This document shows positions 54,297-64,000 of a DNA stretch of 64,000 nt, piece by piece; position 1 is the first letter of the stretch; every line of letters begins with the position of its first letter. The stretch is from Adiantum capillus-veneris (Eukaryota > Streptophyta > Polypodiopsida > Polypodiales > Pteridaceae): contig CM043969.1 in NCBI GenBank assembly GCA_014529385.2, forward strand, positions 14,755,446 through 14,819,445, in the 5' to 3' direction. The translations under genes and the position numbers were made by a program. The notes beneath the pieces are model-generated. The model worked only from the letters and a program-made list of their open reading frames with translations. It searched no databases and was not told where the DNA came from.

Positions 54297-55668
54297 TGTA
54301 AGGTGCAGTGGAATGAATGTTGTATTTTCTCAAGATTAGTGATCTTTATTGCTCAAGGTTTCTTTTAGTTCTTAGGGAAAGAGAGAGCTTCCCGTCTTAT
54401 GGAGAGTGCTATGATCACAAACAACATGAGTGGATATTGTGCGTGCAAGTGAATGAGACTGAGAGAAGGAGAGAGAAGAGATACGACACCCGAGAGGTTG
54501 TAAAACCCTCCTCCGAAGTCCCCACTCTCATCGGCGAGAGTGGTCTACTTTGATTGCACAAAGGTGTACAATGCGAATGCAATGGACTGATGCAATGGGA
54601 CTATGCCGATGACGACGACGGTGATGACGACGACGACTTGATGGCTGAAATCTGAGATCTTCTAATCGCTGAATTTCGGGACTGTTTCGGTGGCTGAAAA
54701 TGACTGTTTCGGCTGCGTTTTTCGAGGCTAAACTTGGGGGAACATCTGCAACCAATGTGGGGGCTGATCTGCTTCTGTGTCTAAGGCTGAAACTGTGTGT
54801 ATCTGCGGTGGTTAGGGCCTGAAACCCAAAACGCTGACCTGCTGTCCTATTGCTTAGCAAAACGCTACTGCTGATCTTCTGCTACTGATGGCTGAATACC
54901 AAAACACTGATGCTTCTGCTACAGAGGGGCTGAAACCATTGTGGTTCTGATGCGGTAAAGCTGAGAATCAAAACGCTGGGCTGCCTTTTCCTTGCCAAAA
55001 ACGCTAGGGCTGTGGAGACCAAAACGCTAATAGGCTGAAATGTCTGAGTCCAAAAACGCTGGCTTGTGGGAGGTCAAAAACGCCAATGGCTGGAATGGGA
55101 AAACGCTATTGGCTAGGACTGTTGCTGGTGGTTAAACCGCCAGGAAGGGAACTTGATGGCGATGATTGCAAAGAGGGAAAACGCCAAAGATGGGAACTTG
55201 CCCGGCGAGGATGGGGATCCAAAACGCTGGGGGTGCTGGGGGGTACTGCTGAGAAGTTGCCTGTTGAGCGGGAAGCTCCTGCTGCCTCTTCTGCCAGAAA
55301 GTGCTAACTTGGGTTTGCTTATATATTAACTTAGCAAAATTGCCCTACCTACTTTTGTTGGAAAGTCGCTTAAAAATAATAGGTGAAAACAACCAAAAAT
55401 AGGAAAATAGGCTAAATGCACTGGAAAATTCCCCTAACTGATGCTAATGGATTCTGATGGGAATTCCGATGATCATGCTGTGTGCAACCGGAGGATATGC
55501 ATCTATGCTCAGTGACTGGGCATGCACGGTCTACGAATAGACCCACAAAAGTGCCAGATCGCTGCTAATCTAAACTATCATTGCTAATCTAAGCTGACTG
55601 GACTGACTGAACCCTGCTGTGGTGTAGCTTGTCCACGGACACATAGAGTTGGGATGTGTCACGTGACA
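54297..55668 (-). repeat. ZB 3' LTR, 1372 bp
   Basis: Plus-strand ends are TGTAAGGTGCAG and GTGTCACGTGACA. The minus-strand TATA box is at 55318-55325. Nine or more AAAACG(C)CT/AAAACGCC motifs fall in 54830-55230, and a GAC repeat at 54603-54635. The left half differs from LTRs a-c, so this is a distinct subfamily. Confidence 0.9.
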
Positions 55669-55676
55669 TCCCCTCC
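55669..55676 (-). other. ZB polypurine tract
   Basis: The minus strand reads GGAGGGGA next to TGTCACGTGACA. Confidence 0.85.
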
Positions 55677-55679
55677 TTT

Positions 55680-56643
55680 TCAAAGTGAGGTACTGGTACC
55701 GAACTGTATGGCGTCGAGGGCGATCGCCAACAGCATCCGGAATCCTAGAAGGGACTCTTCGCCGGCCCACTCTGATGTGTGGGTCGTGCGGTACTTGAAC
55801 TTCATAAAGGTTTGCAACGCTTGCTTCTTTGGGCCGCTCCGAAAGCGACTCTTCTGTGGCTCCTTTGATGCTTCAACTTCGTCTAGAGTCCTACTTCTTT
55901 CGTCTTCAAGAATCTCCATGGCTGAAAATTCCTGAAACCATCTCCAACACAAAACCATGAACATACCCATTCCATGTAAAGTGAAGGAAAAAAATCGTGT
56001 CGTCTCTAAAGACTGTGTATGCAATGTAGATGAACATAGAGACGGAGTGACAACCCGTTCATCAAACACATGCAAACAATGAGGTCGAATCTTTTCTGTT
56101 TGATCAAAATCAATCAACTATGGCAAACACAATGGAAATGCCCATGCTTGGTGCTCATACTATCATGTGATCTTTCGAAAACTGTGTCATGCCAAGGAAG
56201 AGACATGGAATGTGACTTCCTTACATACAAACCTTTCAGCTTTTCATGAACAATCCGCATACATTCGTGCTCATCCATGATAGAAACGTGCTCGACATAC
56301 AATATATCATGCCTAGGAAAAGGGATCACATAACGATGTTGACTAAAATACAAGAAACCTTCACGAACGAAACACTCGAATAATGCGTGCGTATCAATTA
56401 TGCGAACACATAATACTTCCTGTGAGGGTGCTTTTGACCAAGGCTCGAGAGCCAAGATCGGTTCGTTCTGAATGATCGAATCGTCCTGTGGGGGTTCTTT
56501 GGACCTCGACTCGAAAGCCAAGATCGGTTCTCGGTTCTTGGTTCTTGGTGATTAAGCTTAGGACATGTTCTTTTTATGTGACCCTTAATGTGACAATGAA
56601 AACAACGACCTTCCTTAAAATAAGTGCTTTGTTCTTCCGACGT
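55680..56643 (-). pseudogene. ZB gag zinc knuckle and conserved Z domain
   Basis: From the X junction the frame reads TSEEQSTYFKEG and the knuckle CFHCHIKGHIKRTC, then a linker with repeated PR.(K/N)(E/N)P motifs. The Z domain is at 56114-56440: HALFECFVREGFLYFSQHRY, IPFPRHDILYVEHVSIMDEH, SLPWHDTVFER, SMSTKHGHF. It ends in shifted frames through FKYRTTHTSEWAGEESLLGF. The match to both array units over about 200 residues shows a shared domain that takes the place of pol. Confidence 0.75.
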
Positions 56644-56811
56644 TGTGAGCGGGATGAAAACACACACAACCCCTCTATAACGATCCGACACACACTCTTG
56701 GAATGATACACACACACACTATGGGGCACCACTCAGCTTACACAACACACCTGGCCGAGACAGGGAACACACCTCTGGAGTGAGAGGAGAGAGACTATCC
56801 ACTTGCCCACT

Positions 56812-56847
<36 letters not shown>

Positions 56848-57783
56848 AAAAAACTCAGCTCAAAATAGGAGAATTTCTTATGTTTAGATACAATTGAGCT
56901 TGGGCCAACACCAATGGGGCAAATAGCTCACACAATATGGGTAAAAGATACCAGATACAATCACAAATTGGAGCAGAAGCTTCACTCATTAGGAGAAACT
57001 TACACAGTCAAAACAGCAGAAAAAGAATTAGGAATTTGGCAAAATGGACAGCGCCATCGCGTCCAGAACGGCCCAAAACCCCAGTCTACAATATCAAAGT
57101 GCTCAAATCCGACCTCGGATGAGCAGTTTACGGCCAAAACAGGCTCCAAAAACCCCAAAAACACACCTACGGCTGTTCCTCTCCACGTTTTTTCTGGTCT
57201 TCTCTCTGTTTTTTCAGTTCCCACACTTAGATTTTTTAGTTGGGCACCCTTGGCCTTTTAGATGACCTCAAACAGACCCCGAACAGGCCAAAAACTGACC
57301 TCGCAGTGCATAGTTGTCACCTTTTTGCATCATCCGCACACCTGGCACTCAGTTTTTCCTAATAATGCATCTCGCAACCACGTGAAGTGGCCCCAAAAAG
57401 TGGTCCTCATGATGACCTTTCTGCATAAGTATCACAAGAAAACACCCATGTCGTGTCCGTACTTCTCCGCGTGCAAGAATTGACCCCATTCGACGTCCCG
57501 ACGCCACTAGATGTCATCTGACGCACCTGCTTACCTCATGTCGTCGGCCAGCGGATAGCTTCCTCGAGAAGTTTTACGCGCTGCCAACTCCTCGTTATTG
57601 TAGAAAAAACACACTGGTACTGATAATAGTGAAAATCGATGCACTATGTACATGTTGTCCTACCTGCACACATGTGGGCCCCACGTAACCACCTGGCTCT
57701 GGAAAATGGGAAATCCTTTATTCGATGCACCATGCATGTGTATATACATATGCGCAATCCCTTGCTCCAAAAAACTCGTGACA
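56644..57783 (-). repeat. X 3' LTR, 1140 bp
   Basis: A CA microsatellite at 56813-56845 is longer than in the 5' LTR. A minus-strand TATATACA lies near 57740. A purine tract (AGGGGGTGGGC on the minus strand, about 57791-57801) abuts the LTR on the interior side. Confidence 0.88.
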
Positions 57784-57801
57784 TAATTTGCCCACCCCCT
57801 A

Positions 57802-58930
57802 GCCTGCTAGAGCATTCATGCTCAGCAGCAGCACTAGTAGATGCTCTCATTCCACCTGGATCAAAAGGCCAAAGGCATATCGCCTGATTCACAAGAAGCA
57901 TCATAACACCACACCTACATTTGTCAACAATCAACCAAAATGCACCATAGGCATATCCAACTAACACATCCGCCCTGTCTGGAGTTCCAAAAGCATAAAT
58001 ATTGCATGCCACATTCAACCCAACCGATAGAGACAACTCAAGTGACTCATCACCTGGCATCTTGGCTTCACCAGCCATAGCAACAACCTGCAAATCATGC
58101 ACCCAAGTAGCTAAAAGCATTGTGTGAAGGTAAAGTTGTTGATATCCAAAGCACAAAAGTATCCCCGCAACACACATATCCCTAGCATAGGCATCCACAT
58201 AGCTGAGATTGGACTCATATATGCCAAACCCCTTCTCATGATCATAAGCATACTCATCATCACACATAACTTTATCCACATCATAATCATGGCTAGCACC
58301 ACTATCCATAGCTTCTAGCATGGGTTCATCAATCTCCAAGAATACAGATCCCTGCTCTAAACCACAATCATGCTCACAAATCGGTTCAATCACTGCACAT
58401 ACATCAAAATATGGCTTCAAAACAGACTCCACATCCAACAAATCCACAAAATGGCTCTCAACCTTGCCCTCTTCCCTAATTTCCAAGGAACTAGTATCCA
58501 CAGATACGTGCTCATCATCAATAACCTCAACCTCACACTCACACCCAGAATCACAAGGTACACAAGTAGCCAATGCATCCTCTTCAAGACTTGTCAATCC
58601 TGTATCCAAAGCATTACTCACCTCTTTAGGCTCTTCCATAAACCTGTCAACCTGCAAGACCTCTTTACGCTTCACAATAGACCTTGGGAAGAAACGAGAA
58701 ACATCATAGGATAGGCTAGTTTTCACCTGCTTACGCTTAACTTCATCTTCCATGCCAAATCCATCTTGCACATGCATACCTGTACTGATACCATGTTCCT
58801 CAAGACGCTTAAACTTCCATTCCTTGTGCTTTGCAATGCATACTGCATCTTCAAAAGACTCGGGCCTCTTCAACTCAACCTCGAACCGCAACCAAGGTGA
58901 CAAACCATCAACAAAAAAACTTTTCTTCAA
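57802..58930 (-). CDS. X C-terminal gag and unknown domain (open 428 codons, into the LTR)
   Basis: The frame has no true start at 58930; it continues gag from upstream (KKSFFVDGLSPWLRFEVELK, AVCIAKHKEWKFKRLEEHG). It then runs unbroken for about 300 codons of unknown sequence: a Cys cluster (CVPCDSGCECEVEV), an acidic region, then two hydrophobic stretches (MCVAGILLCFGYQQLYLHTM and YAYGAFWLIVDK). It reads on into the 3' LTR to 57644. The hydrophobic stretches could be membrane segments. I do not recognise the domain. Confidence 0.65.
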
Positions 58931-59325
58931 TGAACAAGGGGGGGTCTCATCCTTAAGAGCAACACACCAACGAGTCCATAAATCTGTAAAACCTTATACA
59001 TAGGCATCAACACCTTGACAAGAACCTTGCTTAAGAGCATTGAGCTCATTCCATACTGCATTTGCATCTTCAAAAACCTGGAAACGCTCTAAAAAAGCTT
59101 CTATAAACTTGTCAAGACTCAAACCATAAGAAGAAGCCACTACTTCTTTAGCTCCAAATCCATGAACCAAACACGGGCCTCATCTTTCAAAAGCAATCCA
59201 AATAACCTCAAAATCTTCTCCTCATCACACATATTGTTGCTTTTGCATGCCACCTCGACTTGCTCCAGGAAGTCTTCCGCATCTTCACCACTTCTTCCAT
59301 GAAATTCCGGATAAGAGAAAGCCAT
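58931..59325 (-). pseudogene. X gag N-terminal core (frameshift and stop)
   Basis: The ATG at 59325 gives MAFSYPEFHGRSGEDAEDFL, then KILRLFGLLLKDEARVWFMD, a clear retrotransposon gag core. A frameshift near 59145 leads to LDKFIEAFLERFQVFEDANA and WNELNALKQGSCQGVDAYV, a TAA (probably from CAA), then GFTDLWTRWCVALKDETPP leading into the next piece. Confidence 0.8.
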
Positions 59326-60384
59326 GGCTACCCAAGTTTAATGCTTTGAGAACCCCTTCGAACACACGTGCAAGAACCCAAAACTTTTCACTACCCAATC
59401 CCCAGAAACTTCAATGGAGCTCAGCTTCAGATAAGGACAAACACATGCACATCAAATGAGTTTTCATAGTTGATCATCGGAATTACAACAGGCAAAGGAC
59501 ATTCCAGTATCTCCCTTAATCTTCTTGGCCCGAACATAAAGACTATTCGCTGCTGGAAAAAAATCTTCCTGGACACATGAACATTAATCTGGATTCTTTG
59601 AGTTAAATGAAAAGGAGTGAACTGAGGTCCATTTTGATAATCCATTAAAGCCAACCATGAAGCTCCCAAGAAAGCACACCTGTCTTATCCTCTGATTTTG
59701 CCAAAATTTCAGCAACATAACAACATAAATGGCTCACAAGACCAAAAAACCAGCCATCATAACTTGGAAAAATTTTGGCAGAGTTTCCTCGGAAGTAGAG
59801 CAGTGAGAACTCAAAATATAGACTGTATATGTATGCATAAACTGTCAACAATAGAACCCGAGCATCAAATAGGACTCACTAGTACATAGCCTATGGCGAG
59901 GTCACGAAAAGGATGCTCCAGCTACCTGTATCACCGAAAGGATCTCCACATTTGAGAATCCCTCAGCTCAATAAAAACCTCACACTATCGACCCTCACAC
60001 AAAGGCTAATGCAAATCGCGTATAGTCAAGTCTCAGAAATGACTATCTTCCAGACCAAGTCTCAGAAATGGCTGGGACTGCCAAATAAAACCAAATATGG
60101 CTTCACAGAGGCGTACAATGGCAATTTCCACAAGTAACGTACAATCCAACAGACAATGCGCTCAAACAGGCGCCAAGTGATGCATACCCACAACAATTGC
60201 AAGTGACACCAATGCTAGTATATCACTGTACTCCAGCTACCTGTACCTGTGTGAATCACCTGTACCTGTACCTGTCCCTGTAACCTGTAACCTGTAACCT
60301 GCAACCTCTAATCCCGAATCTCGAAGCTTGAAGCTCGAAGCAGAAGGTACTCGAAGAAGATCCTCCGTGGGGACGCCAAAAGAA
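59326..60384 (-). other. X leader with primer-site candidate (60359-60378)
   Basis: About 1 kb without coding signal. Near the 5' LTR, the minus strand reads TGGCGTCCCCACGGAGGATC six bases inside the LTR; the tRNA it would pair with is unknown to me. Short CTGTACCTGTAACC-type repeats lie at 60232-60305. Confidence 0.6.
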
Positions 60385-61509
60385 TGTGAGCGGGATGAAA
60401 ACACACACAACGCCTCTATAACAATCCGACACACACTCTTGGAATGATACACGCACACGCTATGGGGCACCACTCGGCTTACACAACACACCTGGCCAAG
60501 ACAGGGAACACACCTTTGGAGTGAGAGAAGGGAGACTATCCACTTGCCCACTCCACACACACACACACACCCAAAAAACTCAGCTCAAAATAGGAGAATT
60601 TCTTATGTTTAGATACAATTGAGCTTGGGCCAACACCAATGGGGCAAATAGCTCACACAATATGGGTAATAGATACTAGATACAATCACATATTGGAGCA
60701 GAAGCTTCGCTCATTAGGAGAAACTTACACAGCCAAAACAACAGAAAAAGAATTAGGAATTTGGCAAAATGGACAGCGCCATCGCGTCCGGAACGGCCCA
60801 AAACCCCAGTCTACAATGTCAAAGTGCTCAAATCCGACCTCGGATGAGAGTTTACGGCCAAAACAAGCTCAAAAAACCCCAAAAACACACCTGCAGCTGT
60901 TCCTCTCCACGTTTTTTCTGGTCTTCTCTCTGTTTTTTCAGTTCCCACACTTAGATTTTTTAGTTGGGCACCCTTGGCCTTTTAGATGACCTCAAACAGA
61001 CCCCGAACAGGCCAAAAACTGACCTCACAGTGCATAGTTGTCACCTTTTTGCATTATCCGCACACCTGGCACTCAGTTTTTCCTAATAATGCATCTCGCA
61101 ACCACGTGAAGTGGCCCCAAAAAGTGGTCCTCATGATGACCTTTCTACATAAGTATCACAAGAAAACACCCACGTCGTGTCCGTACTTCTCCGCGTGCAA
61201 GAGTTGACCCCATTCGACGTCCTGACACCACTAGATGCCATATGACGCACCTGCTTACCTCATGTCGTCGGCCCGCGGATAGCTTTCTCGAGAAGTTTTA
61301 CGCGCTACCAACTCCTCGTTATTGTGGAAAAACACACTGGTACTAGTAATAGTGAAAATCGATGCACTATGTACATGTTGTTGTACTACCTGCACACATG
61401 TGAGCCCCACGTAACCACCTGGCTCTGGAAAATGGGCAATCCTTTATTCGATGCACCATGCATGTGTATATACATATGCGCAATCCCTTGCTCCAAAAAA
61501 CTCCTGACA
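60385..61509 (-). repeat. X 5' LTR, 1125 bp
   Basis: Same ends and order as 56644-57783, with a shorter CA repeat near 60555-60570. Confidence 0.88.
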
Positions 61510-61513
61510 ACGT

Positions 61514-62814
61514 GATGTATTCTCCTACAATTCCTTGCGCTACCTTTTCATCTGGAGTAAGCTTAGGTTTAGCAGGTGTGTTAGCCTTACCCTTAGATTC
61601 ATTGGAAGAATTCTTTGATGAGAGACTGTTGGAAGATTGGTTAGAAGAGTTATCATTCTTACCATTCTTACCGTTCTTACCGTTCTGCGGGTTCTGAGAA
61701 ATCTGCGAGGTACTTGTGGAAGTCTTGTTCTCCTTAGGCTTTCCCTTGTTGTGCTTCATCTCCTGTACGAGAGCAATCGCTACCGCCTTGTTGAGATCGA
61801 TTGGACCGAATACTTCGACATCGTACTTGATATACTCGTCCAATCCAGAGAGAAAAGCCTCTTTGCGCTCATCATCCGACATGCGCAATTGGGTACCTAT
61901 ATATATATACCGAGTTGTAAATCACGATTAGAAAAAGACATAACCAACATACTATTTTGCTTGAGAGCGCGCCAATCATCCTTCAATCGTGCGAGGTACT
62001 AAGGTGGCATTAACCGCGCCGTGAGCTTGTCTTGAAAATCAGCCCAACTAAAAGAGAGGGGCGTGAAATCGTCGGCTACCTCTAGGTGCGCGGCTAGCAG
62101 TGCCTCTTGCCATTCGTGGTACCAATTGATGGCATCACCGGCAAGGTACATAGCTGCCGTCAAAACTTTGCTATTTCCTGTCTTCTTAGTTGTCGCAAAA
62201 TAAACATTAAATTGATGCAACCAAGAATGAATAACTGTAGCATCCATCTTACCGTCATACTTACTGAAAGTAAACTTTTTTGTAACTGGATGGTTGGAAT
62301 CCGCATTGTGGCTTGAGCCACTTGACGAACTCCCACGATCTTTGGGTGGTTCAATCTTCGAGGCTAGCAATTGGAAAATAAATTCTTGATTGCAAATCTC
62401 CCTTTGAGCTTCACACTCGACGTCCCTTTCTGCTTTGCGTTCATTTCGTTCATCGCGCTCGCGTTCGAGAGCAAGTAGATTTTCTTCTTGTTGTGCGGCA
62501 AGTCTTGCGTTTCTTTCGTCGCGCTCGCGGTCCTTGGCTGCTTGGTCTGCGGCCATTCTTGCAATTCTGTCGTCGCGCTCACGGTCCTGAGCAAGGCGCT
62601 CGCGTTCTAAAGCAAGGCGCTTGTCTTCCTGTCTATCCATCATGGCCATCATCTGCTTGACCATTGCCTCCATAGGGTCTGGTGCACTTGGTGGCGTAGA
62701 TGGCGAAGGGGGAGGGTTGAAGAAATCATCTCCGGGTAGGGACGAGTCTTCGTCGCCTCTCTCATGCTCATCACCTGTATGCGAAGTATCCATTCCGCTT
62801 CGGGTGACGACCAT
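61514..62814 (-). pseudogene. ZB gag N-terminal half with coiled coil
   Basis: The ATG at 62814 gives MVVTRSGMDTSHTGDEHERG, matching the array start. A long Arg/Glu coiled coil follows (RERLAQDRERDDRIARMAAD). The gag core is KKFTFSKYDGKMDATVIHSW, HQFNVYFATTKK and AGDAINWYHEW. A TAG at 61999 and a frameshift with a TA repeat (61904-61913) interrupt it; it resumes at 61888 (RMSDDERKEAFLSGLDEYIK, VAIALVQEMKHNKGKPKENK) and an Asn/Ser/Lys-rich linker leads to the X junction. Confidence 0.82.
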
Positions 62815-63319
62815 GCACTATGATCTTGGGGTCTTAAGCTCGCAAGGAACTTGGGTTCTTAAGGGTCTTGAGGTTCTTGAGGCCCTTGATTCGTGAGAAT
62901 CTTGGGTTCTTGAGGTTCTTAGAGTCTTGAGGGTCTTGGATTCTTGGGGTTCTTGAGGTTTTCTTTCGCTTGCAAATCGCGTTGAAGAAGGATCTTCTCT
63001 TCACCCGAGTTCTACCCTTTTCTGTGGGTGCACCCCTTGGCGGCCTTGCGCTCACACCAAGGTTGCTTTTCCCACCTCACGTCGATTGGCCGGCCGCTAA
63101 GTGCACGGTCCACTCTCAATGAGTGAAAAGAGACACAAGGGGAGGTTGGACAAGCCCTTCTTTCTTGGGATTCCTATCACTCTTCAACAAAACACGATTA
63201 GGAATCGCCACGCCCAAGTAAACTTGGGTTCGTGCGATCGCAACAAGCAAAAAAATTCTTCTGGTTCTTGTGGTTCTTTCCTTGAGTAATGCAGAAAACT
63301 TCCAAAGCACTGATACCAA
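62815..63319 (-). other. ZB leader with minisatellite and primer site (63307-63318)
   Basis: GTTCTTGAGG/GGTCTTGAGG repeats at 62830-62965. The minus strand reads TGGTATCAGTGC, one base from the initiator-Met-tRNA site, one base inside the LTR. Confidence 0.85.
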
Positions 63320-64000
63320 TGTAAGGTGCAGCGGAATGAATGTTGTATTTTCTCAAGATTAGTGATCTTTATTGCTCAAGGTTCCTTTTAGTTCTAAGGG
63401 AAAGAGAGAGCTTTCCGTCTTATGGAGAGTGCTATGATCACGAACAAAGTGAGTGGATATTATGCGTGCAAGTGAATGAGACTGAGAGAAGGAGAGAGAA
63501 GAGATACGACACCCGAGAGGTTGTAAAACCCTCCTCCGAAGGCCCCACTCTCGTCGGCGAGAGTGGTCTATTTTGATTGCACAAAGGTGTACAATGCGAA
63601 TGCAATGGACTGATGCAATGGGACTATGCCGATGACGACGACGACGACGACGACTTGATGGCTGAAATCTGAGATCTTTTAATCGTTGAATTTCGGGACT
63701 GTTTCGGTGGCTGAAAATGACTGTTTTGGCTGCATTTTTCGAGGCTAAACTTGGGGGAACATCTGCAACCAATCTGGGGGCTGATCTGCTTCTGTGTCTA
63801 AGGCTGAAACTGTGTATCTGCGGTGGTTAGGGCCTGAAACCCAAAACGCTGACCTGCTGTCCTATTGCTTAGCAAAACGTTATTGCTGATCTTCTGCTAT
63901 ACTGATGGCTGAATACCAAAACGCTGATGCTTCTGCTACAAAGGGGCTGAAACCACTGTGGTTCTGATGCGGTAAAGCTGAGAATCAAAACGCTGGGCTG
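63320..64000 (-). repeat. ZB 5' LTR (cut by window end)
   Basis: It matches 54297-54985 at about 96% by eye, starting TGTAAGGTGCAGCGG. A GAC repeat lies at 63633-63655. The TATA end is outside the window. Confidence 0.9.

Larger units (their letters stand above)
56644..61509 (-). mobile_element. X, gag-only LTR element inserted in ZB gag
   Basis: LTRs at 56644-57783 and 60385-61509 match at roughly 97% by eye. Both start TGTGAGCGGG and end TGACA on the plus strand. ACGT flanks both sides (56640-56643, 61510-61513). The interior holds a gag core and a long novel C-terminal region but no pol motifs. It is younger than ZB. Confidence 0.87.
54297..64000 (-). mobile_element. ZB, second Z-family element, split by element X; runs past window end
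   Basis: 3' LTR at 54297-55668 and 5' LTR from 63320 beyond 64000, minus orientation. The gag starts at 62814, is interrupted by X (56644-61509), and continues with the zinc knuckle and the conserved Z domain down to the polypurine tract at 55669-55676. Unlike the array, ZB keeps the gag core. No protease, RT or integrase is present even when X is set aside, so it is a gag-only (TR-GAG-like) element. Confidence 0.87.

Noticed and set aside
58260-58330. DSGAS in the X ORF as a protease active site
   Set aside because: The residues around it lack the hydrophobic flanks and the late ILG block of retropepsins; it sits in an acidic linker, so it is likely chance.

Overview
The window looks like a repeat-rich stretch of a large land-plant nuclear genome. 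No complete cellular gene is visible. Almost everything is retrotransposon: Ty1/copia, Ty3/gypsy, two kinds of LINE, tRNA-derived SINE relics, gag-only LTR elements and many GA/CA microsatellites. The plant group cannot be fixed from sequence alone. The non-L1 LINE type, the Tat-like gypsy element and a gene with retrotransposon-filled introns would suit a fern, lycophyte or gymnosperm; this is a weak inference. Layout, 1-36 kb: a decayed copia element (CopA, minus strand, 1-4805) is inserted in a decayed chromodomain gypsy element (GypA, plus, 4806-about 7500). An L1-type LINE tail follows (7941-8650), then microsatellites and two related hairpins (9996-10336). CopB (minus, 10980-13986) is a 3.0 kb deletion derivative of a copia element with both LTRs and a GGGGG target duplication. 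Three SINE relics interleaved with GA/GT tracts (13987-14530) lead into a non-L1 LINE (LINE2, minus, to about 17130). CopC (plus, 17289-36327) has matching 321 bp LTRs and AGGGT target duplications. It is split in its pol frame by GypB (20335-34146), a 13.8 kb Tat-like gypsy element flanked by GCAGG. GypB is the best preserved element. It has gag with zinc knuckles, protease, RT, RNase H and integrase, then an unusual C-terminal extension with a second retropepsin-like DTGA domain, then a separate 140-residue acidic ORF. Layout, 36-64 kb: intergenic DNA with tandem duplications is followed by a second copy of the non-L1 LINE (40270-41560). From 43.1 to 54.1 kb I find five short minus-strand open blocks with splice-like borders. 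Three of them (A, B, C) join in phase and end in a stop. I infer a host gene whose introns hold LTR elements in the same orientation. Inside the inferred introns are a three-LTR, two-body tandem array (45703-53383) with near-matching target duplications (GCTGA/GCTAA) and a related element ZB (54297 to beyond the window end). ZB is itself split in gag by another gag-only element, X (56644-61509). The Z family and X carry gag-like ORFs but no pol that I can recognise; instead they carry C-terminal domains I do not recognise. How the parts fit: the autonomous-type elements (CopA, CopC, GypA, GypB, LINEs) are all broken by stops or frameshifts. Those in CopC are all explicable by C-to-T or G-to-A change, as expected of methylated, silenced repeats. 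CopB, Z and X would have needed proteins from other elements to move. Divergences quoted are by-eye estimates.
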